From Candidatus Kouleothrix ribensis (lineage in GTDB: Bacteria; Chloroflexota; Chloroflexia; Chloroflexales; Roseiflexaceae): a stretch of DNA of 64,000 nucleotides. Positions 50,024-57,387 of this stretch are shown here, piece after piece. The stretch lies in contig JADKGW010000001.1 of assembly GCA_016722075.1 (NCBI GenBank), positions 5,394,001 to 5,458,000 on the forward strand. Reading direction: 5' to 3'. The stretch's first letter is position 1. Each line of letters opens with the position of its first letter. The translations under genes were made by a program, and so were the position numbers. A model generated the notes under the pieces. That model saw only the letters and a program-made list of their open reading frames with translations, was not told the DNA's origin and did not search any database.

Positions 50024-52567
50024 ATGAGCGAGACACGCCCTTCTGCGGCCTGGCACCGGCTGTTGCGCCTGGCGCATTGGGCCGCGCTGGCGGTGCTGGC
50101 GCTCATCCTCGGCGCGCAGCTGGTGTTTTTCGTGGCCCACGCGGCGCATCTGCTCGGCTACCCCTACCCGCTAGACTACGGCGAAGGCCCGCTGCTGGCG
50201 CAGGTACACCAGCTGCGCGCCGGTACGCCGATCTGGCGACTCTACGCTAACCCCGATCAGCCGCCCTACGCGGTGGTGAACTACCCGCCGGTCTACCCCT
50301 GGCTCGTAGCGCTGGTGGCGCTGCCGATCGGCGACGCGCTGCTGGCCGGCCGGCTGGTGTCGCTGGTGGCGACGCTGGCGGTGCTGGCGGCGCTATGGCT
50401 GCTCGTGCGCGCGCCCGAAGCCGGCCCTGGCCCGATCGGCCGGGGGCCAGTAGCGCGAGTGCGTGGCGGGTTGCTGGTTGCTGCTTCCCAGGGCCTGATC
50501 GTTCTGGCGCTCCTGGGCATCCCGATCGTGCGCGAGTGGGCAGTGGCGATGCGCGTCGATATGCTGGGCGTATGCCTGGGCCTGTCGGCGCTGGTGATCG
50601 TGCGGCACCACCAGGGGCGGCGCGCGCTGCTGTGGGCGGCGCTGCCGCTGGCGCTGAGCCTGCTGACCAAGCCCTCGCTGGTTGCTGCGCCGGCGGCAGC
50701 GCTGGTGTGGCTGCTATTTCGCGACTGGCGGCGGGCGCTCCAGCTGGGCGTGCTCACCGGCGCGATCGGCGGCGCAGTGGCCGGGCTGATGCAGCTCGGC
50801 AGCGGCGGCTGGTTTCTGCTGCACGTGCTGTCGGCGAATGCTAACCCCTGGCAGCGCGGCCTGGCCTACGGCTTCTGGCACGATCAGCTGGCGATCCTCT
50901 GGCCGCTGGTTGGCGCGGGTATGCTGGGCGGGCTGTTCGGCTTGCTCGAGCGCGCGCCGCGAACCCGGAACCCGGAACCTGCAACCCGGCACCTGGAACT
51001 GGGCACGCGGCCCACGATCTTTCTGCCGATCTACTACACGCTGTTTGGCGCGGTGGTGGCGTATGGCGTTGGCAAGGTTGGTGCGTACGCCAACTACTTT
51101 CTCGAGCTGTATGCCGGGCTGATCTGGCTGGCGGCTATCGCTACACGGCTGCGCGGCTACCGGCTGGTGGGGCTGGCCGTGCTGGTGCTGGTGGCCGGCG
51201 CACAGCTGCGCTACTACCCGACCTGGAGCGAAACCTACCTGAAGCTGGCCGGGATCATCGAGGGCCACAACCCGCCGCGCCTGGTGCTCGGCCGCTATGG
51301 CGTGTGGCAAGATCTGCAGCGCGAGCGCGCGATCCTGGCCGCGTATGCCGGCATAAACGCCGCGCTGAACGACCAGGTGCGGGCGGCCGGCGCGCCGATC
51401 TTCACCGACGTGCCGGGCGTAGCGGCGCAGGCCGGCCAGCTGGCGCGGCTACAGGCCTTCGAGTATCGCCAGCTGCTCGACGCCGGGCTGGCCGACCAGC
51501 GCGGGCTGCTGCGCGACCTGGCGAACGGCCGCGTGCCGCTGGTGGTGCTCGACTACCTGGGCAACTGGCTTACGCCCGAGATGATTACACTCGTGACGCA
51601 TCGCTATGCCCAGGATGGCTCGCGCGGCACCTACGACCTGTACCGGCCGGTTGAGCCTGGCCCGGTTCAGCCGGCCGACCTGGCGTTTCCCACGGGCTTG
51701 CGGCTGGTTGGCTGGCACCTGGCGCCTTCGCCGGGCCAGCCGGCCTACCACCCTGGCGAGACGGTAGTGCTGACGCTTGATTGGCGCGTGGATGCGGGCG
51801 CGGCGCCGCCTGCCGGCTACGATGTGGCAGTGCAGCTGACCGACAGTGCCGGGCGCGTGCTGCTCGAGTTCAGCCGCCCGCTCCTGTATGGCGCGCTGGC
51901 GCCGCGCGATTGGGGTGGCAGCGTGGTGCAGCACATGCAGCCGCTGAGCCTGCCGCCCGAGCTGCTGCCCATGGACTACCAGCTGACGCTGGCGCTGCGC
52001 CTGAATGGGCGCGACCTGGCCGCTCCCCAGCCGCTTACGGCGCTGGCAGTGGCCGAGCCGGCCGGCCGGCAGCTTGGCGAGCGCGGCTACTACGTGCCGG
52101 CGCCGCTGCTGGCGGCCTGGCGCGAGTTGGGCGGCGATGAATCGGCCGGCCCAGGCGACGCGCTGATGCCGGCGGTGCCGTTTGCGGATGGCACGCTGCA
52201 GTGCTTTGCGCGGGCATGCCTGCGCCTGAGCGACGGCCGATGGCAGCGCGTGCCGCTGGGCGAGCTGGTACACCTGGCCGACGCAGGCCTGCGCCCGGCC
52301 GGGGCGGGCGCGCCAGGCACGATCGGCGACGGGTTTCGGGCATTTTGGGAAGCGCATGGCGGTGCGCAGGTGCTCGGCCCGGCAGTGACCGCCGAACTGG
52401 TGCGGGGCGACCGGATCGTGCAGTACACGCGCTATGCCCGGCTCGAGCGCCCGCTCGAGGGCAGCGCGGTGCGGCTGGGGCGCCTGGGCGACGAATACCT
52501 GCGGCTGCCGGGCGGTGGGCCGTACCGCTGGCCCGAGTACGGTGCGCCCCAGAGCGGTGGGCAGTAG
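50024..52567 (+). CDS. large GT-C-type membrane glycosyltransferase-like protein with extracytoplasmic C-terminal domains
   Basis: 847 residues. The N-terminal half has about ten to twelve hydrophobic segments; a loop acidic motif after the first (PYPLDYGEGPLLAQVHQL) resembles the catalytic loop of polyprenol-phosphate glycosyltransferases. The C-terminal half is soluble: a beta-rich part (about 560-680; LVGWHLAPSPGQPAYHPGETV) and an HGG-containing part (FWEAHGGAQVLGPAVTAEL) that I have seen in secreted proteins of this phylum. The acceptor is unknown. ATG 50024 has no Shine-Dalgarno sequence, and lies four bases beyond repeat copy A, which may have replaced the original leader. Residues 313-327 (TRNPEPATRHLELGT) come from six heptamer repeats in frame. 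Confidence 0.8.
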   Translation: MSETRPSAAWHRLLRLAHWAALAVLALILGAQLVFFVAHAAHLLGYPYPLDYGEGPLLAQVHQLRAGTPIWRLYANPDQPPYAVVNYPPVYPWLVALVALPIGDALLAGRLVSLVATLAVLAALWLLVRAPEAGPGPIGRGPVARVRGGLLVAASQGLIVLALLGIPIVREWAVAMRVDMLGVCLGLSALVIVRHHQGRRALLWAALPLALSLLTKPSLVAAPAAALVWLLFRDWRRALQLGVLTGAIGGAVAGLMQLGSGGWFLLHVLSANANPWQRGLAYGFWHDQLAILWPLVGAGMLGGLFGLLERAPRTRNPEPATRHLELGTRPTIFLPIYYTLFGAVVAYGVGKVGAYANYFLELYAGLIWLAAIATRLRGYRLVGLAVLVLVAGAQLRYYPTWSETYLKLAGIIEGHNPPRLVLGRYGVWQDLQRERAILAAYAGINAALNDQVRAAGAPIFTDVPGVAAQAGQLARLQAFEYRQLLDAGLADQRGLLRDLANGRVPLVVLDYLGNWLTPEMITLVTHRYAQDGSRGTYDLYRPVEPGPVQPADLAFPTGLRLVGWHLAPSPGQPAYHPGETVVLTLDWRVDAGAAPPAGYDVAVQLTDSAGRVLLEFSRPLLYGALAPRDWGGSVVQHMQPLSLPPELLPMDYQLTLALRLNGRDLAAPQPLTALAVAEPAGRQLGERGYYVPAPLLAAWRELGGDESAGPGDALMPAVPFADGTLQCFARACLRLSDGRWQRVPLGELVHLADAGLRPAGAGAPGTIGDGFRAFWEAHGGAQVLGPAVTAELVRGDRIVQYTRYARLERPLEGSAVRLGRLGDEYLRLPGGGPYRWPEYGAPQSGGQ
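50469..50489 (+). repeat. short heptamer array in the glycosyltransferase gene
   Basis: GGTTGCT, GGTTGCT and GCTTCCC in succession match the RRTTNNN pattern. With only three units it could be chance; it is 470 bases before a stronger array in the same gene. Confidence 0.35.
50962..51003 (-). repeat. six in-frame heptamers in the glycosyltransferase gene
   Basis: Six abutting units on the plus strand (AACCCGG twice, AACCTGC, AACCCGG, CACCTGG, AACTGGG) make 42 bases, exactly 14 codons. On the minus strand they read as RRTTNNN units. They sit in a hydrophilic loop between membrane helices, encoding a polar stretch in an otherwise hydrophobic region. Confidence 0.85.
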
Positions 52568-52583
52568 CCACGCGAGCGCGGCG

Positions 52584-53624
52584 CTAGAACCGATCGAAAT
52601 ACTGGAGTAAGCTCGTGCGCGCCTCTTCGAGCATAGGCAGCTCCTTCGCGCGGCGTAGCTTGATGCCGAGGGGCTTGGTGATCGGCTCGAGCAGCGCGAC
52701 GAGCTCGGGGAACAGCACGTGGATCTCCTTCGGCAGCGCGCCCGATTGCTCGATCAGGCTCAGGACGTGCGTCTGAAACTCGGCCAGGTATGTGCTGGTG
52801 CCCGCAAGATGCGGCGGCAGCACCATGCCGCTGCGCTGATCGACCCATAGCGACATATACGGGTAGAATGGCCGCTGGTCTTTGCCCTCTTGAATCGGCG
52901 TCGGGCTGAGGAACAGGTCGGCCTCCCACACGCTCGGCCCGGCGCGCAGGGTCTGCTTGAGCTGGCGCAGGCGTGGCTGATCGACCTGTGGGATCTCGAT
53001 CGCCCGGCCGGTGAAGGCGGCCGGCGCCATCCAGGCGTCGTGCCAGGCCAGGCCGGCCGCCTGCTGCTCGGGCACGCGCACGAGGTACTGGCCTTCGTGG
53101 GGTGGCTCCAGCAGATCGGGGTTGGCCTGAAAGCGCAGCGCCACATCGATCGACTGCTCGAGCGCGAGCGTGAGGAAGCGCGCCTGCTCGGCGCTGAGAT
53201 ACCAGGGGAAGTAGGTAGGCTGATGATCGCGGAACTGCGGCCAGGCGTTACGGCCCCGAAACTTCAGCCCAAGCGACTTGATCACCGCGAGGTCGGGCTT
53301 CTCGAGGTACGCGCGATCTTCGAACGACGCCATCAGGCATGTCTGGGTTGCCAGGATCGCCAGGGGGTCGGGTTCGTCGCCGAACTCACCCGACTGGATG
53401 GCCAGGTAGCCGGCCAGGCCGGCGGTGCCGCGGTACAGGCCCAGTGCGAAGTGCTCGCCGAGGTTGCCCATAATACAGCAATAGCCGATCTCGCCGTCGG
53501 CAGGATTCTGCACGCCAAACAGATCGGAGTCGTACATCCATTCCCAGGGTGCCGCCGCCTTGAAGGCCACCGCTGCCTGGTAGAGCATGGCCCACTCGGA
53601 TTGCGAGGGTGGCTGATGGCTCAT
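52584..53624 (-). CDS. protein of unknown function, DUF7309/DUF6930-like
   Basis: 346 residues, cytosolic, no signal peptide. The N-terminal half (to about 180) contains EIGYCCIMGNLGEHFALGLY and FRDHQPTYFPWYLSAEQARFL; the C-terminal half has RPFYPYMSLWVDQRSGMVL and LAEFQTHVLSLIEQSG. I associate these with the DUF7309 and DUF6930 domains, but this is memory, not a search. No catalytic motif recognised. It is the last gene of a minus-strand run with glycosyltransferases, 13 bases after the stop of the first of them; a functional link is unproven. Start at ATG 53624; the longer open frame overlaps the upstream gene. Confidence 0.75.
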   Translation of the reverse strand: MSHQPPSQSEWAMLYQAAVAFKAAAPWEWMYDSDLFGVQNPADGEIGYCCIMGNLGEHFALGLYRGTAGLAGYLAIQSGEFGDEPDPLAILATQTCLMASFEDRAYLEKPDLAVIKSLGLKFRGRNAWPQFRDHQPTYFPWYLSAEQARFLTLALEQSIDVALRFQANPDLLEPPHEGQYLVRVPEQQAAGLAWHDAWMAPAAFTGRAIEIPQVDQPRLRQLKQTLRAGPSVWEADLFLSPTPIQEGKDQRPFYPYMSLWVDQRSGMVLPPHLAGTSTYLAEFQTHVLSLIEQSGALPKEIHVLFPELVALLEPITKPLGIKLRRAKELPMLEEARTSLLQYFDRF

Positions 53625-53637
53625 GATCGCACTACTT

Positions 53638-54456
53638 TCAGCCGCCGCGCTGGGCGGTCTTCTCAACAATAGCGGGGTGCGCATCGAGGGTATGGTAGCG
53701 GCCGCGTAGGGCAAACCAGCGCACGCGCAGCACATCGACCAGGTTGCGCCACGAGTCGCGCAGCGGGCTAACCTTCGTCTCGGTGCCGTAGCGCCAGATC
53801 ACCGGCACCTCGGCAATGCGGAAGCCGCGCCGGCGGGCCAGGAACAGCAGCTCGACATCGTAGGCGGTGACGGCGGCGCCCTGCACGCGTGGCGCGTCGG
53901 CGCCGTAGATCTGCACATGCGTGAATAGATCGTGCGCCACGTCGCCGCGCAAGGCCTTAAAGCCGCACTGGGTGTCTTGAATGCCGCCGATCGCCACCGC
54001 CCGCACGATCAAGTTGAACACGCGGCCCATCAAGTGGCGGTACCATGGCTCGCCAAGCCGGCGCGCGCCCAGGCCCTCGCGCGAGCCAATTGCCAGCTCG
54101 TAGCCCTGGCTGAGCCAGGCCGAGAGCTTCTCCCACTCCTCGATCGGCACGGCCAGATCGGCATCGCACAGCAGGATGTACTCGCCATCGACCGCCAGTG
54201 CACCGGCGCGCACGGCGAAGCCTTTGCCACGGTGATCGAGCCGCAGCAGCCGCAGCGACGGATGCTGCCGGGCCATGTGCTCGACCAGCTCGGCCGTACG
54301 ATCGGTGCTGCCGTCGTCGGCCACCAGCAGGTTGGAGCGGTATGGCTGGCGCTCGAGGTAGGCCAGGATCTGTGCCAGCGTATCGGGCAGGCGCTGCTGC
54401 TCGTTAAAGGCCGGCACCACCACCGAGAGCAGTGGCGGGTCAGGTCGGAAACTCAC
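53638..54456 (-). CDS. family 2 glycosyltransferase, DPM1/ALG5-like
   Basis: 272 residues. GT-A fold with LLSVVVPAFNEQQRLPDTL, the nucleotide-binding VADDGSTDRTAEL, the metal-binding DxD-type LLCDADLAVPIEE, and a C-terminal amphipathic region; no transmembrane anchors of its own. The DADLAVP and QDTQCGFK motifs are those of enzymes that make polyprenyl-phosphate-mannose or -glucose, which could feed the GT-C proteins in this window (50024 and 59007). Gap of ten bases to the preceding gene. Confidence 0.92.
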   Translation of the reverse strand: MSFRPDPPLLSVVVPAFNEQQRLPDTLAQILAYLERQPYRSNLLVADDGSTDRTAELVEHMARQHPSLRLLRLDHRGKGFAVRAGALAVDGEYILLCDADLAVPIEEWEKLSAWLSQGYELAIGSREGLGARRLGEPWYRHLMGRVFNLIVRAVAIGGIQDTQCGFKALRGDVAHDLFTHVQIYGADAPRVQGAAVTAYDVELLFLARRRGFRIAEVPVIWRYGTETKVSPLRDSWRNLVDVLRVRWFALRGRYHTLDAHPAIVEKTAQRGG

Positions 54457-54466
54457 GCTGAACTCC

Positions 54467-55408
54467 TTACGACGTCAGTGTCGACGCCAGCTCGGGCGCG
54501 GTGGTGCGCGCGGTGTGGTGTAGGCGCTTGCGCACAAAGTGCGGCAACGCCAGCAGCCCGGCGGCCTGGCCACGTAGGCGCGCGCGGGCGGCCTCTTCGC
54601 GAACATGCCAGAGCGACTCGATCGTGAAGCCGAGCTGCGCGCGCAGGAAGCGCGGCCAGAAGCGCCGGATCAGGGCCGCCGGCATATTCTTGGCCCACAC
54701 CAGGATGAAATTGCGGCCGCAGTAGTAGCTGGCGAGCTTGCCGCCACCAGTGGCGCTGAGCCGGTGGTAGACCACTGCCTGGGGCACATAGATCGTGCGC
54801 AGCCCGGCGCGGCGCGCGCGCAGATTCAGGTCGACATCCTCGCAGTACATCACCAGATCTTGATCGAGCACCTGGCCGTGCTCGCTCAGCAGCTCGAGCG
54901 CAGCCCGGCGGTAGGCTGCCGCGCCGGCGCACGGCCCAAACACCTCTTGCATCACATTGTACTGTGCGGCATCGTGCTGCCAGACGCCGCGGTTGCCGGG
55001 CACGCCGTCGACGCGGTAGTAATCGCCGGCCGAGTGGATGTACTCGCGGCGGTCGAACAGCATCAGCTTACTGGCGGCGAACGCATACTCGGGAAAGCGA
55101 TCGAGCGCGCCGATCAGCTGCTCGAGCCAGCGCGGCTGCACCTCGGTGTCGTTGTTCAGCAGCACCACATACTCGCCGCCAGTGGCATCGAAGGCCGCGT
55201 TGACCGCCGCAGCCAGGCCGCGGTTGCGCGGCAGCGCGATCACCTGCGCCTCGGGGTAGTCGCGCCGCAGCAGCTCGCGCGAGGCGTCGGTGCTGCCGTC
55301 GTCGACCACCACCACACAGTAGTCGCGGCGCGTCTGGCGGCGCAGCGCGTTGAGGCAGGTAGGCAGGTGGGCGACGCCATTGTAGTTTGGGATGATGATG
55401 TCGATCAT
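54467..55408 (-). CDS. family 2 glycosyltransferase, rhamnosyltransferase-like
   Basis: 313 residues: MIDIIIPNYNGVAHLPTCLN, VVVDDGSTDASRELL, the acceptor-side motif LNNDTEVQPRWLEQL, and the catalytic-base region CEDVDLNLRARRAG. A C-terminal hydrophobic stretch (HVREEAARARLRGQAAGLLAL) follows. The pattern fits rhamnosyl- or other sugar-transferases of surface polysaccharide clusters, and a dTDP-rhamnose reductase-like gene precedes it. Start at ATG 55408, since the family begins at this IIIPNYNG motif; the open frame upstream is longer but outside the family. Confidence 0.92.
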   Translation of the reverse strand: MIDIIIPNYNGVAHLPTCLNALRRQTRRDYCVVVVDDGSTDASRELLRRDYPEAQVIALPRNRGLAAAVNAAFDATGGEYVVLLNNDTEVQPRWLEQLIGALDRFPEYAFAASKLMLFDRREYIHSAGDYYRVDGVPGNRGVWQHDAAQYNVMQEVFGPCAGAAAYRRAALELLSEHGQVLDQDLVMYCEDVDLNLRARRAGLRTIYVPQAVVYHRLSATGGGKLASYYCGRNFILVWAKNMPAALIRRFWPRFLRAQLGFTIESLWHVREEAARARLRGQAAGLLALPHFVRKRLHHTARTTAPELASTLTS

Positions 55409-55503
55409 TGTGATTATTCCGCCAGGGTAGCTGGCCCCTGTCTGTCTGCGCGCCGGGGCGAAGTAGCCGCCCGCTGATACGACGGGCAGCGCGCCGGCCG
55501 CCG

Positions 55504-56334
55504 CTACAGGGTGCCCATATACGCCCTGAGCGCGTCGTGCCATGGCCGCAGCGTGATGCCGAGTGCAGCGGCGGCGCTGTTGCGTAGTGGCGTGTAGGGC
55601 GGCACAGCACTGTCGCGCTTGTAGTCGGCCAGTGTGATTGGGCGCAGCGCCACCTGCGTACGGCCGGCCAGCTGCACGATCGCGGCGGCGAACTCGTAGC
55701 GCGAGCAGGCGCCCTCGTTCACCAGGTGATAGGTGCCATAGAATGGCCGCTTGATCAGCTGAGCGATGGCGCCGGCCACATCGGGCGCGTAGGTCGGGCT
55801 GCCCACCTCATCGGCCACCAGATCGAGCGCAGCGCGTTCGGCAGCCAGGCCCAGAATGGTGCGCACGAAGTTGCGCTTGCCGCCATACAGCCAGGCCACG
55901 CGCACGATATAGAAGCGATCGAGCAGCTCGCGCACGGCCTGCTCGCCGGCCCACTTCGAGCGCCCGTAGGCGTTGATTGGCGCGGCACAATCGTATTCAA
56001 AGTACGGCCTACCGGCGCTGCCATCGAATACCTCGTTGGTGCTGATGTACACCAGCGGGGCGCCGAGCCGGCGGCAGGCCAGCGCCACATACTGCGTGCC
56101 AAGGCCATTGACCCGATAGGCCAGCTCGGGGTCGCGCGCGCAGCCATCGACATTCGTATACGCAGCCGGGTGGATCACCAGCTCGGCGCCGGTGGCCACC
56201 AGCTGCTCGACACAATCGGGCCGGCCAAGTTCAAGCTGGGTGCGCCCGAGCGCGATCAGCTCGTGCTGCACGGCCAGGCGGGCCTGCAGCGCGGTGCCGA
56301 GTTGCCCGCTCGCGCCGGTGATCGCTATACGCAT
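55504..56334 (-). CDS. rfbD: dTDP-4-dehydrorhamnose reductase-like protein
   Basis: 276 residues. A short-chain-dehydrogenase-like protein: NADP-binding MRIAITGASGQLGTAL, DVxxLD region, VIHPAAYTNVDGCA, and the YxxxK catalytic pair in INAYGRSKWAGEQAV, with VYISTNEVFDG before it. RmlD/RfbD makes dTDP-L-rhamnose in the last step of its pathway; RmlA, B and C are not in the window, so the donor is uncertain and a related sugar is possible. First gene of the minus-strand polysaccharide run, with promoter at 56367-56395. Confidence 0.88.
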   Translation of the reverse strand: MRIAITGASGQLGTALQARLAVQHELIALGRTQLELGRPDCVEQLVATGAELVIHPAAYTNVDGCARDPELAYRVNGLGTQYVALACRRLGAPLVYISTNEVFDGSAGRPYFEYDCAAPINAYGRSKWAGEQAVRELLDRFYIVRVAWLYGGKRNFVRTILGLAAERAALDLVADEVGSPTYAPDVAGAIAQLIKRPFYGTYHLVNEGACSRYEFAAAIVQLAGRTQVALRPITLADYKRDSAVPPYTPLRNSAAAALGITLRPWHDALRAYMGTL

Positions 56335-56366
56335 GGCCCCCCTCTCGATCGTATACTGCGCTGCGT

Positions 56367-56395
56367 ATGATAGGAGATTGTGCGGAGGTCGTCAA
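56367..56395 (-). promoter_or_regulatory. promoter of the polysaccharide run
   Basis: Minus-strand TTGACG (56395-56390), 17-base spacer, TATCAT (56372-56367); start near 56360, leader about 26 bases with GAGAGGGGGG before the ATG. Confidence 0.75.
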
Positions 56396-56430
56396 ATAAA
56401 GTACTGGTATAGAATAGGACTATGGGGAGG

Positions 56431-56460
56431 TTGCCAGGCATTAGCTGCGATCGGTATAAT
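56431..56460 (+). promoter_or_regulatory. promoter of the hypothetical gene at 56532
   Basis: TTGCCA (56431-56436), 18-base spacer, consensus TATAAT (56455-56460); start near 56467, leader about 65 bases. Confidence 0.65.
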
Positions 56461-56531
56461 CGATTTGAAAACACACTATCGCTTGCACCCATTGGTTGTG
56501 GCTTGCCATCTGTGTAGGCGGGAGATCGAGA

Positions 56532-57026
56532 ATGGCTTTGCACCGAAGCATCTCCGCAACGAATCCCGAGCGCGTACCTGCCCGCACCCTACCGGAAGCA
56601 CCCGCCGGCGCAGCTATAGCCGCGCCATTGCTGCCACTGAGCGACGAGGTTGCCAAGACGCTCGAGCACCTATTTCAGCAGCTGAGCCAGTCGTTGAGCG
56701 TGCTGAACAGCCTGTCGAGCTTCGTGACCACCGGCAAGGCCTCGGCGCCAACCGGCCAGTCGCTGCAGGGCTGGCTACAGCCCAACGCGCGCATCGCCGA
56801 GGCGGCCATGCACCAGCTGCGCGACATGCGGCTGATCAAGTCGCCGCTGCTCACAAGCCTCTCGCAGAACCTGACGGTGCTCGTGCTGGCGACTGATATG
56901 CTCAGCCAGGGGCATGCGGCCGGCTCAGACGCGCTGGCGTTCTATGATCTGCTGCAGCGCAACGCCGATAGCGCGATCGGCGCCCTGTACGAGCTGCGCG
57001 CGCAGCTCGGTATCGCCGCACCGTAG
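56532..57026 (+). CDS. small helical protein of unknown function
   Basis: 164 residues, soluble, no signal peptide and no cysteine. After a Pro/Ala-rich N-terminus (about 1-45) the rest is predicted helical: VAKTLEHLFQQLSQSLSVLNSL, RIAEAAMHQLRDMRLI, LSQNLTVLVLATDML and LLQRNADSAIGALYELRAQLG. I do not recognise a family; the shape recalls four-helix histidine-kinase dimerisation or adaptor domains, which is only an impression. ATG 56532 is preceded by GGGAG at ten bases; the open frame runs upstream to 56496. A clear promoter supports expression. Confidence 0.65.
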   Translation: MALHRSISATNPERVPARTLPEAPAGAAIAAPLLPLSDEVAKTLEHLFQQLSQSLSVLNSLSSFVTTGKASAPTGQSLQGWLQPNARIAEAAMHQLRDMRLIKSPLLTSLSQNLTVLVLATDMLSQGHAAGSDALAFYDLLQRNADSAIGALYELRAQLGIAAP

Positions 57027-57171
57027 CAGCTCCCCTTGCGATCCTCTTTCAGGGGTGGGTTTTGTACGCTGCCGTAGCAGGGCGCATCGGCCCGCACCCG
57101 CCTGCCGCCCGCCTTTCAGGTGGAGGGCTTTTCGTGGATCGCGTGCCCATGCGATCGGCCCGCACCCCCTG

Positions 57172-57201
57172 CCCCCCTCTCCCAATGTTGGGAGAGGGGG
57201 G
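57172..57201. repeat. 14-bp perfect hairpin, interior of copy B
   Basis: CCCCCCTCTCCCAA (57172-57185) pairs with 57188-57201, loop TG. The corresponding stem in copy A is shorter (CCTCCCAA/TTGGGAG). Confidence 0.8.
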
Positions 57202-57211
57202 TATCCTATGC

Positions 57212-57250
57212 GCGTTCCAATGCGCTCGCGGAGCGAGCGCATTGGAACGC
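57212..57250. repeat. 18-bp perfect hairpin
   Basis: Bases 57212-57229 and 57233-57250 are exact reverse complements with a GGA loop. It is in the interior of copy B and absent from copy A. Confidence 0.85.
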
Positions 57251-57260
57251 CAAATTCCTG

Positions 57261-57285
57261 CCCCCTCCCCTAGCAGGGGAGGGGG
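57261..57285. repeat. 11-bp perfect hairpin
   Basis: CCCCCTCCCCT (57261-57271) pairs with 57275-57285, loop AGC. The G-rich arm and a following GGGGGAGGGG could also form a G-quadruplex on the plus strand. Confidence 0.7.
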
Positions 57286-57387
57286 TACGGGGGAGGGGTA
57301 TTGGCCCGCGCGGCCCTGCGCCACCAAAAATCTACCCCTGAAAGCCTTCCACCCCGGCTTTATTCACAAATTCAGCCAGATGCCGAC

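Larger units (their letters stand above)
57112..57350. repeat. MITE-like dispersed repeat, copy B
   Basis: The left end CCTTTCAGGTGGAGGGC runs into TTTTCGTGGATCGCG and GATCGGCCC as in copy A. The right end read from 57350 on the minus strand is GGCTTTCAGGGGTAG then TTTTTGGTGG, giving terminal inverted repeats. The interior (57172-57285) has three hairpins and is longer than in copy A. A third, diverged left-end copy begins at about 57044. Confidence 0.65.
57027..57387. other. 361-bp intergenic region of stacked repeats
   Basis: No coding signal. It contains copy B of the MITE-like element (57112-57350), a diverged direct copy of its left end at about 57044-57101, and three perfect hairpins in succession listed separately. 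Confidence 0.7.
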
